Below, piece by piece: positions 23,001 through 35,712 of a DNA stretch of 64,000 nucleotides. Numbering within the stretch: the first letter of the stretch is position 1; each line of letters begins with the position of its first letter. Source of the stretch: Halicephalobus mephisto (lineage: Eukaryota > Nematoda > Chromadorea > Rhabditida > Panagrolaimidae); the NCBI GenBank assembly GCA_009193035.1, contig SWDT01000036.1, forward strand, positions 124,001-188,000, read 5' to 3'. Under the pieces are notes generated by a model. That model was not told the DNA's origin and did not search any database. It worked only from the letters and a program-made list of their open reading frames with translations. The position numbers were made by a program, and so were the translations under genes.

Positions 23001-26000
23001 TCCGCAGCGCCAGCTGGTTGGCTCATATTTTAACGACCGCTTTTTCCCGAAAAATTGAACCAACCACTTTGCGAAAATCGTATTCCACGTTTTCTTCAAA
23101 ATCTACGGTATATCCATCAAAAATGTAATATCTTCGTCGAATCGTTAAAAGAATGAAAGTCATTTATTATCTGATCGTTTATTCATTTTGAAGCTTTCTT
23201 CCTTTGTCATATCCAAAGGACAATTGTTGCTTTCTTTCGGATGAGTTGAAGCAAATCATTTCTCGCCGCGAGTTCCGAAATCAGTAGACAAAATGATTTT
23301 GATAAATGGCGATAGCGATTTTTGCTACCTTGAATTTAGAGCAGTGGGTATTCATTGTTTATTGGACAGACGTTGATCATCTTGAGTTATGGCTCGATTA
23401 AAGGTTAAAAAGGGGTTTCACAATTGACAGTTACTCAGGATTGAGGGATTTTCAAAATGGAAATTTTTAAACAACTTTTAAAAAACAAAAAAGTCGTTAC
23501 GAGACCATTTTTCGACAAATTTGGTCTTGAGAAGAAAAACAAAACCAAAAATGATTTTTTATTGTATATTAATAATTCTCATAATTTCATCCATCAATTA
23601 CAGTATAGTTACCGTATATTGTGGCATTTAGAACATCTTGCCAAAAGCCCGCGAAATTTGAATTTCGTCTCTAATAATTACTGTAAAATCCAGCTTATCA
23701 ATTTTTGTAAAAATCAATTTTCTAATTTAAAAAATGAATTACCTATTTTTGTGTTAAAATAAAAGTTGTTTTTAAAAATTCCTCGAAAAAATTCAATTTC
23801 GAAATTTCATTTTTTTAAACATAACTGTATTTCCTCATTTCGTTGTGGATATCCTTTATTGTAAATTCCACGAACTGCCAATCGCTTCCGACTGTTCTAA
23901 AATCATAAATCTCTCCAGATCGCTTCCAGGGTGACGCGCCGGAGGGAGATTTTTTATGTTGGCCGCCGCGGGTCGGCAGAAATAAAACCAAAAAGCAGTT
24001 TTATTTTATTATTGAAGAAAGGTCGTTAAATTATTCGAAAAAGACTAAAACAAAGATTCCTGTAACGTTATTTCAAATTTTTAAAAAATAAACTTTTTTC
24101 AAAAAATAAATTTAAAGAATTTCAAAACAAATTTTTTTTAAATTAAATTTAAAAATTAATTTTTTAGGAACATTTTTGAAAAAATAAATTTTTAAAATTT
24201 ATATTTTAAAATCACTTTTTTTTTAATTTTTATTTTAAAATTACTTTTTTTTAAAATAAATTTATTTTTGAAAGAAAAATTTATTTTAAAATTACTTTTT
24301 TTAAAGAAACTTTTATTTTTAAATTTATTTTTTTTTGAAAGAAAAATTTACTTTAAAATCACTTTTTTAAAGAAACTTTTATTTTTAAATTTATTTTTTT
24401 TTAAAAAACTTTTATTTTTAAATTTATTTTTTTTTCGAAAAAAATTTACTTTAAAATCACTTTTTTTTGGAAATAACCGGTCATAGTAATTTTCGGATCA
24501 AGCCAAAATTGTTCTTTCATATTTTTTAAAGCCGCTTATTTTTTTTCGAAAAAATGAGGAAATTTTAATTTTTAGTTTTTAAAACTAATTTTATTTTTTT
24601 TTCGAAAAAATTTGGCCAAAATATTCGAATCGAAAAAAATATGTTTTGAATTGGGATTTTTTGGGGGTCGTAAATAAGAATAAAATGGGACTCGTCAAAG
24701 TTAAATTTGTTTTAGTTTTTAAATGGAATATTTTTAATTTAATTTAAAAAAGTTGCCAAATGTTACAAATTAAAAACAAAAAATAAAAGTCGTTACGGGA
24801 CCAGAAGTAGCCATTTGAGAAAGTTGTTTTTCAAATTTTTCAAACAATTTGTTCATTAAAAATTTAAAAAAAACAAAACAATTTATTTCCGAAAAAATTT
24901 CTGAATTACGATATTTAGGAAAAATGAAATTTAATTTCGCAAAAAAAAATATTTTTATTTACTGTAAACATAAAATTTAAAAAATGCAGAATATTAATAT
25001 CAAAATAGTAAAACTAAGAAAATTCGGAAATTTTAAATAAAAAAAATCATAAAAATTTTAAATAGAAAAAATTATAAAAATTTTAAATTTGAAAAACCAT
25101 TAAAATTTTAAATAAAAAAAATTATAAAAATTTTAAATAAAATAAATTATAAAAATTTTATATATTTTTTAAACTAAAATATTTATAAAAATTTTTTAAT
25201 GAAGAAAATTTGCATAAAAATTTGTTTTTTTTATTGTGACTGTTTTCAGATGATTCAGGAATTCTCCTCTCCGGTAACCCTGTCTCTCCCGAACCCGTGT
25301 CCATCGAAGAACAGTTCAAAAATCAGATCCTCGGGTCCTTAGACAAATCCAACTTTTTCAAAAACGACGAGGATGTAAGTTTTCATTAAGGCAAAAATTT
25401 AATTACTCAAATCTGGTCTTGACACGAAAGATGGATTTTTTAAAATATTAATAATTTTAAATAATTTTTAAATTTCGAAATTTTTATATTTTTTATTTTT
25501 CAAAATTTTTCGAAATTTTTATATTTTTTAAATTTCCAAATTTTTATATTTTTTATTTTTCAAAATTTTTTCAAATTTTCAAATTTTCATATTTTTTAAA
25601 TTTGAAAATTTTTATATTTTTTATTTTTCCAAATTTTTATATTTTTTAAATTTTTAAATTTTCATATTTATTAAATTTGAAAATTATGAATAATTAGATT
25701 ACAATTATTGAATTTATTTTTCGTGTCAAGACCAAAACTGAACAACCTGGTGTTTAAAAATTGAAATTTAATGAAAATGAAATCCAGAAATTTTTCTTTT
25801 AACTCGCCGCTGTGCCTAATTTGTCTTTTTTATGTGTCATTTTTTGCTTTCATCTGGATCTTGGTTTTTAAAAAATCCAATGAGGCAGAAGGAAACTGAA
25901 ATTGGATCCAAAGAAGAACTGCGCAAGAAGCCGCCGGCGGAAACGGTTCACTTTAGGTGCTTGACATTGGGCTTCAGGATTTCGGCGGATTTTAAAAATC

Positions 26001-29000
26001 CCCTGTCATACTGTAATTGTAAAATCACTATAAAACAAGAAAATAGATACCGTTGAAGAATTATCTGGACGTGGATTTCTTGAAATTTTTAGAGTTTTTG
26101 ATTTAAAATATGTTTAAAATTTTCTATGAAATTCTCGAAGTTTTTAGAAGATTCTGAAAATCAGAAGATTTTAGAAATTTTTGAAGATTCTGAAAGTTTC
26201 TAAGATTCTAGAAAATCTCAGAAGATTCTGGAAGTTTCTAAAATTCTAGAAATTTTTGAAGATTCTAAAAGTTTCTAAAATTCTAGAAAATCTCAGAAGA
26301 TTCTGGAAGTTTCTAAAATTCTAGACGTTTTCAGAAAATTTTCGAAGTCCTCAAGAAATTCTAGAATTCTTTATAAGATTCCCGAAACTTCCATGGGATT
26401 CTGGAAACTTTTCAAGAATCTTAGTAATATTTTTTACAAAATTAACAACAAAATTTTTAATGAAATTACTTTGTTACGAGTTTTTAAAGTTTTTAGAATT
26501 TTTAATTTTAGATAGTTTTAAAAAATTCTGAAATCTTCCAAAAAATTTTAAATTTCCATAAAATTCCAGAATTTTCGTTTTTTAACAATTATATTTTTAA
26601 ATGTTTTAAATTTTAACAACGAATTACGGTTTCAGAATACCTGTATCTCCTCAGTTGACTTGAGCACGAAGAAGATTCAAGAAGTCTTAGAAGACGCTTC
26701 AGATTCCAAACTCATGGTCGGAGACAAAGCCAGCCTTCTCTTCAGCGGACTTGCACATCTGAATCAGGAGGTTTGTTTTTTAATTTACAAAATTTTTTAA
26801 AAATTAACAATTTTCAAAAATAAAAAAAATTTTAAAAATTAAACATTCTAAAAAATTTTTAAATTTGAGACTTTCACTCTCGCAACGAAAATTTGCTCAA
26901 AAGTACTTTGTAGTTTTCATGTTAGGATCGAGAATAAAAAAAATCATAATTTGAAACTTGCGCGTCGAGATCAAAAATTAGAAAATTATGATTTCAAACT
27001 TTCGCGTCGAGATCAAAAATAAAAAAATTATGATTCCAAACTTTCGTGTCGAGATCAAAAATAAAAAAATTATGATTCCAAACTTTCGTGTCGGGACCGA
27101 AATTGAAAAATTTTGAATTGAAAATTCATTTTTCATGTTGGGACTAAATTTGAACAAATCCGTTTTTAATTTAAAAAACACAATGTTTCTCATCCATCAT
27201 CAATTTTCCTCCTCATCTACTGTAAAATTGATGCAAATGAGAAATTTACATGGAATCAAAACGAAAAATCAGCATCTGCTTTTTCCGAAATTATTGATGA
27301 TCCTCTTCGACACCACTTTGTCCATGAAATCTGTCTCATTTGACAAAGTACAAGGTTTTTCAACTGTCAAATGCGCCAAAATGCGAACGGGGAGAGATAA
27401 AGGACCATTAGGCAAGTATGACATAACTGGCATCCAACTGTTTTTGAGGATGTTACTTGTCAATAGAATCCTATTTTTTTGAATTGCCTTTGTTTAAAAA
27501 TCGAAAAACAGGGACAATATAAAATTCAAAAATATTTTAGCAACTATTGCAACTTTGTGCGGCTTCGCTGGGAGGAAGCAAGGATGTCTTCAAGCAGTTG
27601 ACCGGGGAGCTGGCTGGATCCCGATCGCCTCCGTCGTTGGACCACTCAGATACCGAGGAACAGATCAAGAATCAGTGGAAGGAAGCCTTGGAGAAAAACG
27701 CTGCTTTAATGAAGGAGAATGAACGACAGAAGGTCAAGTGTCCAGTGGACGATTGTGATTTTGTAAGTTTTCATATATCGATTTCCCTTCGAAATCTTAT
27801 TTTTCGACATAATCAACTTCCAAAACTAATATTCACCTACAGCCTTAGAAAATCTCACGAATAACGAAGTTTTTATATAAAATTTTCGTAAATTGTTTAT
27901 TTTTTGATGTTTTTAAATTCTGTCTTAAATTTTTTAATATTTTTGTTTTTAGAAAGGGTCTTCTATTCCGGCTATCCTTCTTCATCTCAGTGAAGTTCAC
28001 AAGGATTCCGACAAAGGAGGTTACTTAAACTGTGATTCGTGTGGAAATTGCTTCAGTGACTTGATAGAAGTAGGTTTTCATATATCGAATTTCTCTGATT
28101 TCGCATTTTCAGTTTCGCAAACATCGTTGCTCATCTGAACTCCCAGCTACTAGACCTAGTTCCGCTAATATTGAAAAACCAGAAGAGATTTATGAATTTA
28201 CAAGGAAGGCGGATTCTGCTCCGACTTTGCCCAACTGGACAGCCGAAAATTCCTTCCAATTACGTAATGCTGAACAGCAGTTGAATGATTTGGAAACTAC
28301 TACTTCTGCGTCATCTGTGGAGAACGAAGAAAGCAACGGAGCGAACTTGGCCGAGCCTCCGTTGCTGCTGAACGAGCTCTTCAGAGACCGGCAGACTTCG
28401 GAAAACGTTCTTGATCTTAGTTCGAAGAATTTGACCAACAATCAGCTTCCTGGACTTTTGAATGGATCTAACTTTTTGTCTGGATTAAATCCGCCAGGAA
28501 TCGTTTCTCCTTTCGGGAACTTCGACGGACCCTTGGGGTTCGGATCTCCTCCGATAACCCCTGTCGTTCCGTCGACGAGTTTAGTCAACGATGACGACTG
28601 GGAATCCATGATGGAGATCTCCAACACCGACGAAAACGAGAAAATTAGGCAACTTGTGGGGGACAAAGCTGCTCCGCCCACGGATCCCAATCAATGTCTT
28701 CTTTGTCGTCGAGTTCTCTCTTGTAAATCTGCACTTCAGATGCATTACCGTACTCATACTGGTGAACGTCCTTTCAAATGTAAAATTTGTCAAAGAGCTT
28801 TCACCACGAAAGGAAATTTGAAGACCCATATGGGGGTCCATCGGAGCAAGCACTCCATGAGGTCCATCCCCGGGGCCCTCCAGCAGTGCCCCATATGTGC
28901 CAAGAGATTCATCAATGCAGCTCAACTTTCTCAACACATGGTCGTTCATCAAAGACCCGGATCTATTCCGTCTCCAGCCAATTCGAATCCCTTCTTGTTT

Positions 29001-31280
29001 CCTGGATTTTTCGGTTTTCCAACTAATGGACTTCCGTTAAATCTGAGTCAGAATTCCTCGAGTCCCAGATTCAAGGAATCGCCCAAAACGACTCCGAAAT
29101 TAGAACCTTATGACGTCATGTTCGGAAAACGACTTTCAACCTCTTCAGAAAAGTAAGTTTTAAATCACCAATAAGTCTAATTTTCTAAATTTATAATTAG
29201 TGCAATTTAGAAATTTCCGAATTTTTATTTAAATTTCGAAATATTTGAAAATTTTTATTTAAATTTCGAAATATTTGAAAATTTTAAAGTTTCTGAAACG
29301 TTTTAGAATTTCGTAGTAGTTTTTAGGAAATTTTCGAATATAATGAAAATATTTAAAAATAAGAAATTTGAAATTTTAAAAAGTTCTGAAAATTTGTTTC
29401 GAAATTATTTTGCAAATTTTTTATAATTTTTATATTTATTAAATTTGAATTTTACAGTTTTCTGAATTTTTTTGGAATTTAATAGAAAATTAAAAATAAG
29501 GAATTTAGAATTTTAAAAAGTTCTGAAAAATTCGTTTCCAAATTATTTCGCAAATTTTTTATAATTTTTATATTTATTAAATTTGAATTTTATAAAGGTT
29601 TCTGAATTTTTTTGGAATTTAATAGAAAATTCTGAAATTAACATCTAAAGTTGTGAATTTTAAAAATTCTACAAATTTTTTTAGATTATTTTGTAAAATT
29701 TTTTAATTTTTAAAATATTTTGATTTTAAAGTCGGTGAAATTTCAGACAAGAAAACACCATTCCTAAGGAAGAGAAGAAATCTCCTCCTGTTACTGTAGA
29801 AAAACCGGAATTGAAAAATATTTTGAGTATTTCTAATTTGACTTCATCTACTTCGGAAAATCCCCTCAAGAGAAAAATCGAAGAAAAAAGTCCCACAACG
29901 ACTTCTTCGAATGAAGTGTCTCCATCGAAAATCCAAAAATTATCCAACGATAAACCCGGAATTCTGATTTCTAATGATGAAAGTTCTGGAGAAAACAACA
30001 ATGCAAATGAGAATCCTCTAGATGCTATCCAGAAAATGTGGAAGGAAACTGAACAACCCCCCCAGACCCAGAGACAACCCATGACCCTCTCGAAACACCA
30101 GTGCGGGGTCTGCTTCAAGCACTTCAGCAGCTCTTCGGCTCTTCAAATCCACATGAGGACCCATACAGGTGGGTGTTCTGTAGTCGATGGATATTTCTGT
30201 AAAAATCCAAATTTAAAAAACAATTTTAATCGAAAAAGTTATTTAACGCAAATTTCAGTTTATTTCGAAATTTACCAAAAAATTATTCAAAATTCATTTT
30301 TACTGAATATTTTTTGGAATTTTGTGAAAAATTTTAGAAATTTTTAAAATCTTGTATAAATTTTTTGATTTTTAAAAATTACATAGATTCTAGAATCTTC
30401 CAAAATTTTAGAAACTTTTCTGAAATTTTTCGAATTTTTCTGAATTTTGTAGAAATTTTTTGATTTTTAAAAATTTTACAAAAGTTTCTCGAATTTTTCT
30501 GATTTTTAAAAATTACATAGATTCTAGAATCTTCCGAAATTTTAGAAACTTTTTTGAAATTTTTCGAATTTTTCTGAATTTTGCAGAAATTTTTTGGTTT
30601 TTAAAAGTTTCTCGAATTTTTCTGATTTTTAAAAATTACATAGAAAAGTTTCTAAAATTTCGGAAGATTCTAGAACCTGAAATTTTACAAAAATTTTGGA
30701 AATTTCTAAGACTCCGAAAACTCTTCCTAAAGTTCTTTCGTAAAAAATTAAATTTTATTTTTTAGAATTACTTTTTTCAGGTGACAAGCCTTTCAAATGC
30801 AACGTCTGTGGACGGGCCTTCACCACCCGGGGGAACCTCAAAGTCCACATGGGAACCCACTCTTACTCCCAATCCCCTTCCCGTCGAGGAAGACGAATCT
30901 TCGACTTCACTCCCGAACTCGTGGCAAGACAACAAATGTTCAACCAAATGACAGCCACAAACGTCGCCGCTTCTGCCACGACTCCTTCCCCCTTCGGTTT
31001 CCCCATGAACTTCAGTCCGCAACTCCTAGCCGCCGCTTTCGCAGCTCAACAAACCCAATCCCCAACTCTTCCATCAACAAAAGAATCCAATGACAAATCA
31101 GAAGATCCCCGAAATCCAATGGAGTCAATGTTCTGGATGCTCCGAGGAGCGAACACCTGTCCCCTCTGCCAGAAGAACTGCTCCTCCGCCCAGGACATGG
31201 AAAACCACCTCAAGGCCCATTTGACAGGGTCACTTTCTTCCGAAAACAGTGGAAATGCAATTCAACTAAAATCTGAATAA
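20073..31280 (+). CDS. sem-4: Spalt-family (SALL/SEM-4) multi-zinc-finger transcription factor
   Basis: Exons: 20073-20142, 25250-25374, 26636-26770, 27541-27762, 27953-28069, 28113-29152, 29747-30168, 30781-31280; 876 aa, all junctions in phase. Exon 1 encodes SRRKQSKPQ, the FOG/SALL repression motif that recruits the NuRD deacetylase complex. Exons 4-6 hold an atypical C2H2 finger (CPVDDC...H...H) and a C2HC finger (CDSCGNCF...HRC) like the N-terminal SALL finger. Exon 6 has a double finger linked by HTGERPFKC and an associated third finger (CPICAKRF). A second double finger (HTGDKPFKC) is split across exons 7-8. It is followed by RRGRRIFDF, the SALL box-like segment, and a last finger (CPLCQKNC). 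In C. elegans SEM-4 is a nuclear repressor that controls neuronal, vulval and mesodermal fates. The family assignment is firm; the start codon follows from the N-terminal motif. Confidence 0.95.
20385..20655 (+). repeat. tandem repeat with PstI-type CTGCAG core
   Basis: Five units containing 'gttgcgagcaatctgcagat', alternating with 'ttttactttgatgtcgactt', spaced by about 50-65 nt (higher-order period near 110). Lies within sem-4 intron 1. Confidence 0.8.
24250..24480 (+). repeat. A/T tandem repeat
   Basis: Four units of 'aagaaacttttatttttaaa' with tttattttttttgaaagaaaaatt, period 50-70 nt. In sem-4 intron 1. Confidence 0.65.
26940..27110 (+). repeat. 45-nt tandem repeat in sem-4 intron 3
   Basis: Four units of 'aactttcgtgtcgagatcaa' plus aaataaaaaaattatgattcc, an exact 45-nt step. 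The word cgtgtcgagacc is scattered through the window and is characteristic of Caenorhabditis-like introns. Confidence 0.75.
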
Positions 31281-31627
31281 TTTCGGTCTCATTAGAGTAT
31301 TTCATCACAGTCATTTTTAAACCTCAATTTTATTTGCCAAAAAAGTCGGTGCTAACTTTCTACTTTTCGTGCCAATTTATTTTAATTAATTAATTTGGTA
31401 AATTTAATTTTTTCGTTTTCTGCCAGAACCCGGATAATCCTATCTTTGACTCTTATCCAGATATTTCGCAATGATTAACTTGCTTTCGATCAGAACCATT
31501 CTCTCATTATTGCGTGTAGAACATTTTTCTTGTTCAATGTTGTAATACTATGCAAGTTTGTGGATTTATAAATTTTGATTACTGTAAAATTCAGAAAAAT
31601 TATCACTAATTCGGGAAAAAATTTGGC

Positions 31628-31698
31628 TCTTCGGCCGGGAATCGAACCCGGGTCTCGTGAGTGACAGTCACGGATACTGACCACTATACTACCGAAGA
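31628..31698 (-). tRNA. tRNA-Asp (anticodon GUC)
   Basis: On the minus strand a complete 71-nt cloverleaf: 7-bp acceptor stem TCTTCGG/CCGAAGA, D arm with TAGTATAGTGG (A box), perfect 5-bp anticodon stem CGTGA/TCACG around loop CTGTCAC (anticodon GTC), and T arm CCGGG TTCGATT CCCGG with a canonical B box. No intron and no mismatches in the acceptor, anticodon or T stems, so it looks functional. It lies about 350 bp downstream of the sem-4 stop, on the other strand. Confidence 0.96.
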
Positions 31699-31699
31699 C

Positions 31700-32335
31700 T
31701 GAAGGACAGACGTCCGAGCCAGTTGCTAAGCACTCGCCCTTTCGCTGGGAACACGGACAAGGACGCTTGCTGTTGGCGTGCAAATAACATTTTCACTTTG
31801 GATGGTTTATATCCCCAAAACCAAACTGATTAACAACGAAAACTTAAAAAATTAGATAATCTCGAAAATAAAAAACATATGAAAATGAAATTTAACATCT
31901 AATGAAAATTTTTGAAATAAATTTTTCTCTTAGAGAACTTCAAAAAACAACAAAATGAAAATGATGACGAAACCAAAACAACAAATAACCTGATGGAAAA
32001 TAATTTATTTAAACATTCAAATTTTACTTTTAATTATTTAAAAAAAACAAAAATTAAAAAAATTTATAAATTTTATTTTTGTCAAAATTTTGAAATCATG
32101 CAAAATTTGTTTTCTGGGATGTTGAAATTTAAAAAATTGGTTTTTCAAAGATATCTAAAAATCATTAAGAAGTAATTTCAATCTTAATTTTAATTATTTA
32201 AGAAATAAATTATACTTTTTGTATCAACTTATCCAAAATCGAGTGAATTATTTTAGCAACAGAGAAGGCTAAACGGGATGATAAAAATGTTGTGAAACGA
32301 ATTTCTGGGGAAATTTCGAAATGAAATTCTTCGTC
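31700..32335. other. non-coding interval
   Basis: AT-rich sequence between the tRNA and a MITE cluster. A short Lys-rich frame (31,993-32,175) is compatible with noise. Nothing else seen. Confidence 0.5.
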
Positions 32336-32337
32336 AT

Positions 32338-32940
32338 TTACACACAAAATAAAATACATTAAAAGAGTTCTAATGTATCAGATACATTATACTCAATTTA
32401 CCGATATATAAACAAAGTGCACTAATATAAAGTTCATATATTCCTACATTGAATAAAATGTATCTGATATATTGCAACTGTTTTAATGTGTCCATATATT
32501 ATATATCACACACAAAATAAAGCATATTAAAAGAGTTCTAATGTATCAGATACATTACATTCAATTTACCGATATATAAACAAAGTGCATTAATATAAAG
32601 TTCATATATGCCTACATTGAATAAAATATATCTGATATATCGGAACTGTTTTAATGTGTCCATATATTGAATATAGTGTATCGCTATCAACTTTCCATAT
32701 CGATAATTTGAATAAAATGTATCTGGTACATTAAAGTCGTTTTAATACATCTATGGATTATATACAACTCACCGATATCAACTTAATGCATCAGCAATTT
32801 GAATAATATATCTGATAAATCAAAGTCGTTTTAATGTGTCTATACATCGAATACAATGTATCTGGTACATCGGAGTCTTTTAATGTATCCATATATCACA
32901 TACCATGTATCCTTCTTTATGTGTATATGTTTCAAAATAA
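32338..32940. mobile_element. MITE-like family B cluster
   Basis: Repeated blocks contain 'ctaatgtatcagatacatta', 'accgatatataaacaaagtg' and 'gaataaaatgtatctgatat', each opening with acacaaaataaa-like sequence and running into gttttaatgtgtccatatat. Two nearly identical blocks lie at 32,338-32,505 and 32,508-32,690, then diverged ones reach 32,940. Each block is internally palindromic. Further copies lie at 35.2 and 37.6-38.0 kb. No transposase. Confidence 0.7.
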
Positions 32941-33570
32941 GGAATCGAAATTTTGGGGTTATTCCAAAAATAATCTATAACTTTGTTGAGTAATTTCATC
33001 TATTATTTTTAGGTAAATTTACATTTAGTTTTGTAAATGATCGGAACGGCAATAACACCACCGATCCGGAAAAGCTGTTAACAGTCTTAACAAAGATTTA
33101 CCGATCATGTTGTGTTTGATTTTTGTAACTTATTTATGATAACGGTTTAATTATACAAGTTTGAGATGTATGTTCGGAATAAAGTAACAGAGACAGCATT
33201 TCGAACAATAAAGTTAATTTTTATCCTAAAATATTCAATAAATTCTTTGAGTTTTTTATTTAAAAAAAATCGGAGTTTGAATTCAGCCGAACACAAAAAT
33301 TTCGTAGTTTCTGTTTTTTTTGTTTTTTTTTGTGTTTTTTTTGTGCCGATAAATAATGCAAATTATATTTTTATCTTTTTTTAATTAATCAAACAATACT
33401 CAATTTTGTGGATAATATATTTTTAAATAGTAAATTTTATAAATAATTATTTTTATTAAAAAATTTAAAAAATGCAATTTTATTTGATTTTTTAAATTTT
33501 CACTGAGCACAAAATTTTGTAATCATATCCACTGCTGTGATTCATTTGTTCTTTTTTGCTGGAGAAAGTT

Positions 33571-33580
33571 GGTATAAAAA
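33571..33580 (+). promoter_or_regulatory. TATA box of the SDR gene
   Basis: Sequence ggtataaaaa lies 72 bp before the ATG at 33,645, a suitable distance for a short leader starting near 33,600. Confidence 0.6.
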
Positions 33581-33644
33581 CAAACGATTCTACAGTCGGA
33601 CATGCAATACAAGGTTACATAATTCAATTCTAACTTTTGCGAAA

Positions 33645-34999
33645 ATGTCTGGAAATCGTTTCAACGGAAAAGTCGCTATTATTACTGGTAAGTTTTTATA
33701 TAAAATAAAAATATTTTTTAAGATTTAACACATCGTGGACAATGTGGGCCATATGTGGTACACAACCCTTGGATGCGGCACATAATATTTCGTGACAGAT
33801 TTATTTTTGCCATTTTTGATTTTCTTTCAATTTTTTGTAACTAACAAACATCTCTAGATTGAGCAAAACATTGACGGGTTTGGGCCACAGAAAAAAGAAA
33901 AAAAATATCACTTTGGATCCACGGCACACAACATCCAAAAAAATCCATTGTCCTCAACGTGCTAAAAAACTTTGACTTTTGTTAAGCTGTCAAATGGGGG
34001 ATTTTTATTGAGGTTAATCGTGTGGTTTTGATTGTAGGTGATTTTAGATAGATCTTTTATGATCTTAATAACATCAAAAAGACAACTACAATTATCTACC
34101 TCTTAAGAAACAAATTTAATTTTTATTACCCAACCAAGGAAACGATATTTTTTATTTTTAATGATCAGTTTTCAATTTTATTTTTTTAGAAAATTATTAT
34201 TTCTTAATTTTTTTATAAAAAATTTCTTATAGGAAGTTCCAACGGGATCGGGCAGTCCGCAGCTCTCCTTTTCGCCAAAGAAGGAGCTGCAGTCACTATT
34301 CATGGAAGATCTGAAACTAGTCTTCAGAAGACTCAGTCTCTTCTTAGTGAAGCTGGAATCCCCTCCAATAGAATCCATGTAGTTAGAGGAGAAATTCAAG
34401 ACGATTCTACCCAAGAAAAACTTGTGAACGAAACAATTTCAAAGTTTGGCAAGTTGGACATTCTGGTTAATAACGCCGGGATCGGGTTCTTCGACAAACA
34501 CGGATCCTTCGATCCCAAGACCCTCGGTTACTTGCTGGAAGTCAATTTGATTAGCGGAGTGAAGCTTCTTCAAATGGCAGCTCCTCATCTGGAGAAAACT
34601 AAAGGGAACTGCGTTTATGTCTCTTCCATCGCCTCTAAATGCCAGTTAGCCGAGAATCCCTTCTATGCCGTTTCCAAGGCAGCCGTTGATCACTGGGTTC
34701 GTCAAGCTGCGATCATTTACGGCTGCAAAGGGGTCAGAATCAACTCGGTGAACCCGGGGGGAGTCAGCACCGAGTTCATCCGACGAATGGTGAACGATGA
34801 GAACATCGTCAAGTACGTGGAGGATATTTTTTTGAAAAACACAAATCCACTCGGTAGAATCTCCCTTCCAGAAGAACAAGCTGAAGCCATTGCTTTCTTA
34901 GCCTCAGACAAGGCTAGCTACGTCAATGGAACCATATTTGTTGTTGATGGAGGTCAGTTGCTTGTTCAACCAAAGATTGAAAAGAACTGGGCCAAATGA
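33645..34999 (+). CDS. classical short-chain dehydrogenase/reductase (SDR)
   Basis: Two exons, 33645-33687 and 34233-34999, in phase; 269 aa, the usual size for a classical SDR. It is a cytosolic-type Rossmann oxidoreductase with no signal peptide. Seen: the cofactor glycine motif T14-G-S-S-N-G-I-G21 split exactly by the intron, NNAG at 94-97, structural N119, catalytic S146, and Y159-A-V-S-K163, so all tetrad residues are present. After the active site come NPGGVSTEF and a C-terminal VNGTIFVVDGGQ as in many SDRs. HGRS (about residue 40) after strand beta2 suggests NADP(H) preference. The substrate cannot be read from sequence. It resembles the nematode dhs expansion. A consensus poly(A) signal follows. 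Confidence 0.93.
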
Positions 35000-35038
35000 G
35001 TAAAAATTGAAATAACAGTTTATTTGATGGATGTAACG

Positions 35039-35044
35039 AATAAA
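35039..35044 (+). terminator. poly(A) signal AATAAA of the SDR gene
   Basis: AATAAA lies 40 nt after the SDR stop codon, a typical nematode 3' UTR length. Confidence 0.6.
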
Positions 35045-35189
35045 AATTAGCATTAATGAATGTTAAAGAAGAGCCTAGTCGAACACAGACAGGTTAGGAA
35101 ACATACTCTCATGGCGGAAATCCTCCGCAATATTAGGGCTAGCAAACTGTAGTATGAGCACTTATTAGTAGTTGGATTGTTCAGTTGGA

Positions 35190-35375
35190 CTACACACAAA
35201 GAAAGGTACATGGTATATAATGTATGGACATATTAAAACAGTTGCAATATATCAGATACATTTTATTCAATGTAGGAATATATGAACTTTATATTAGTGC
35301 ACTTTGTTTATATATCGGTACATTGAATATAATGTGTCTGATACATTAGAGTTGTTTTAATATACCCTTTTTGAT
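35190..35375. mobile_element. MITE-like family B copy
   Basis: Opens acacacaaagaaaggtacat and shares 'tatgaactttatattagtgc' and 'actttgtttatatatcggta' with the 32.4 kb cluster, but in inverted orientation. Ends near gttgttttaatatacccttttt. Confidence 0.7.
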
Positions 35376-35712
35376 ATGGAGTAGATAGCTCACTAAATTT
35401 CTGTCCTATTTAGCGTACTGCTACCATTATTTATATATTAAAGATGATTAAATATCAGTCTTCCGTAGTTAATATCATTACAATAAATTATTTTGGATAA
35501 AGTCAAATTCTTGAGAACATTAGAATGAAGAAGACAAAAATGCAGAAGAAATATGAGTTCGTAAATCGGTGATGGGTGACTATATATCTCATTGAAAATT
35601 ACTTTTTTATATTTAAATTTTTTAATTTATTAAAAATGAAGAATTTGAAAACTAACACTTGCTTAAAATTTATTTGAAAAGCCTTAAAGTTTTGAGAATG
35701 TGTATCAATTTT

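Larger units (their letters stand above)
20143..25249 (+). other. 5.1 kb first intron of sem-4
   Basis: Unusually long for this window. It holds a 20,385-20,655 tandem repeat (units with 'gttgcgagcaatctgcagat'), dispersed GGCAAAATGTTC words with flanking cccgc (about 21,350, 21,895, 22,055, 22,685, 23,620), a G+C-rich patch at 23,880-23,985 with ggccgccgcgggtcgg, and a 24,250-24,480 A/T tandem repeat. Frames inside it (for example 23,457-23,762) have no family features. Conserved developmental regulators often keep enhancers in such introns; that is inference only. Confidence 0.6.

Noticed and set aside
22925..23128. Small signal-peptide-like frame inside sem-4 intron 1
   Set aside because: Starts within a repeat region and its hydrophobic segment overlaps the dispersed ATTACTGTAAT word; no support beyond length.
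23457..23762. 101-codon frame in sem-4 intron 1
   Set aside because: A/T-driven composition (Lys, Asn, Phe), contains dispersed repeat words, no splice-consistent model.
32801..32940. Telomere or satellite boundary
   Set aside because: No TTAGGC-type telomeric repeat; the sequence is the decayed end of MITE-like blocks.
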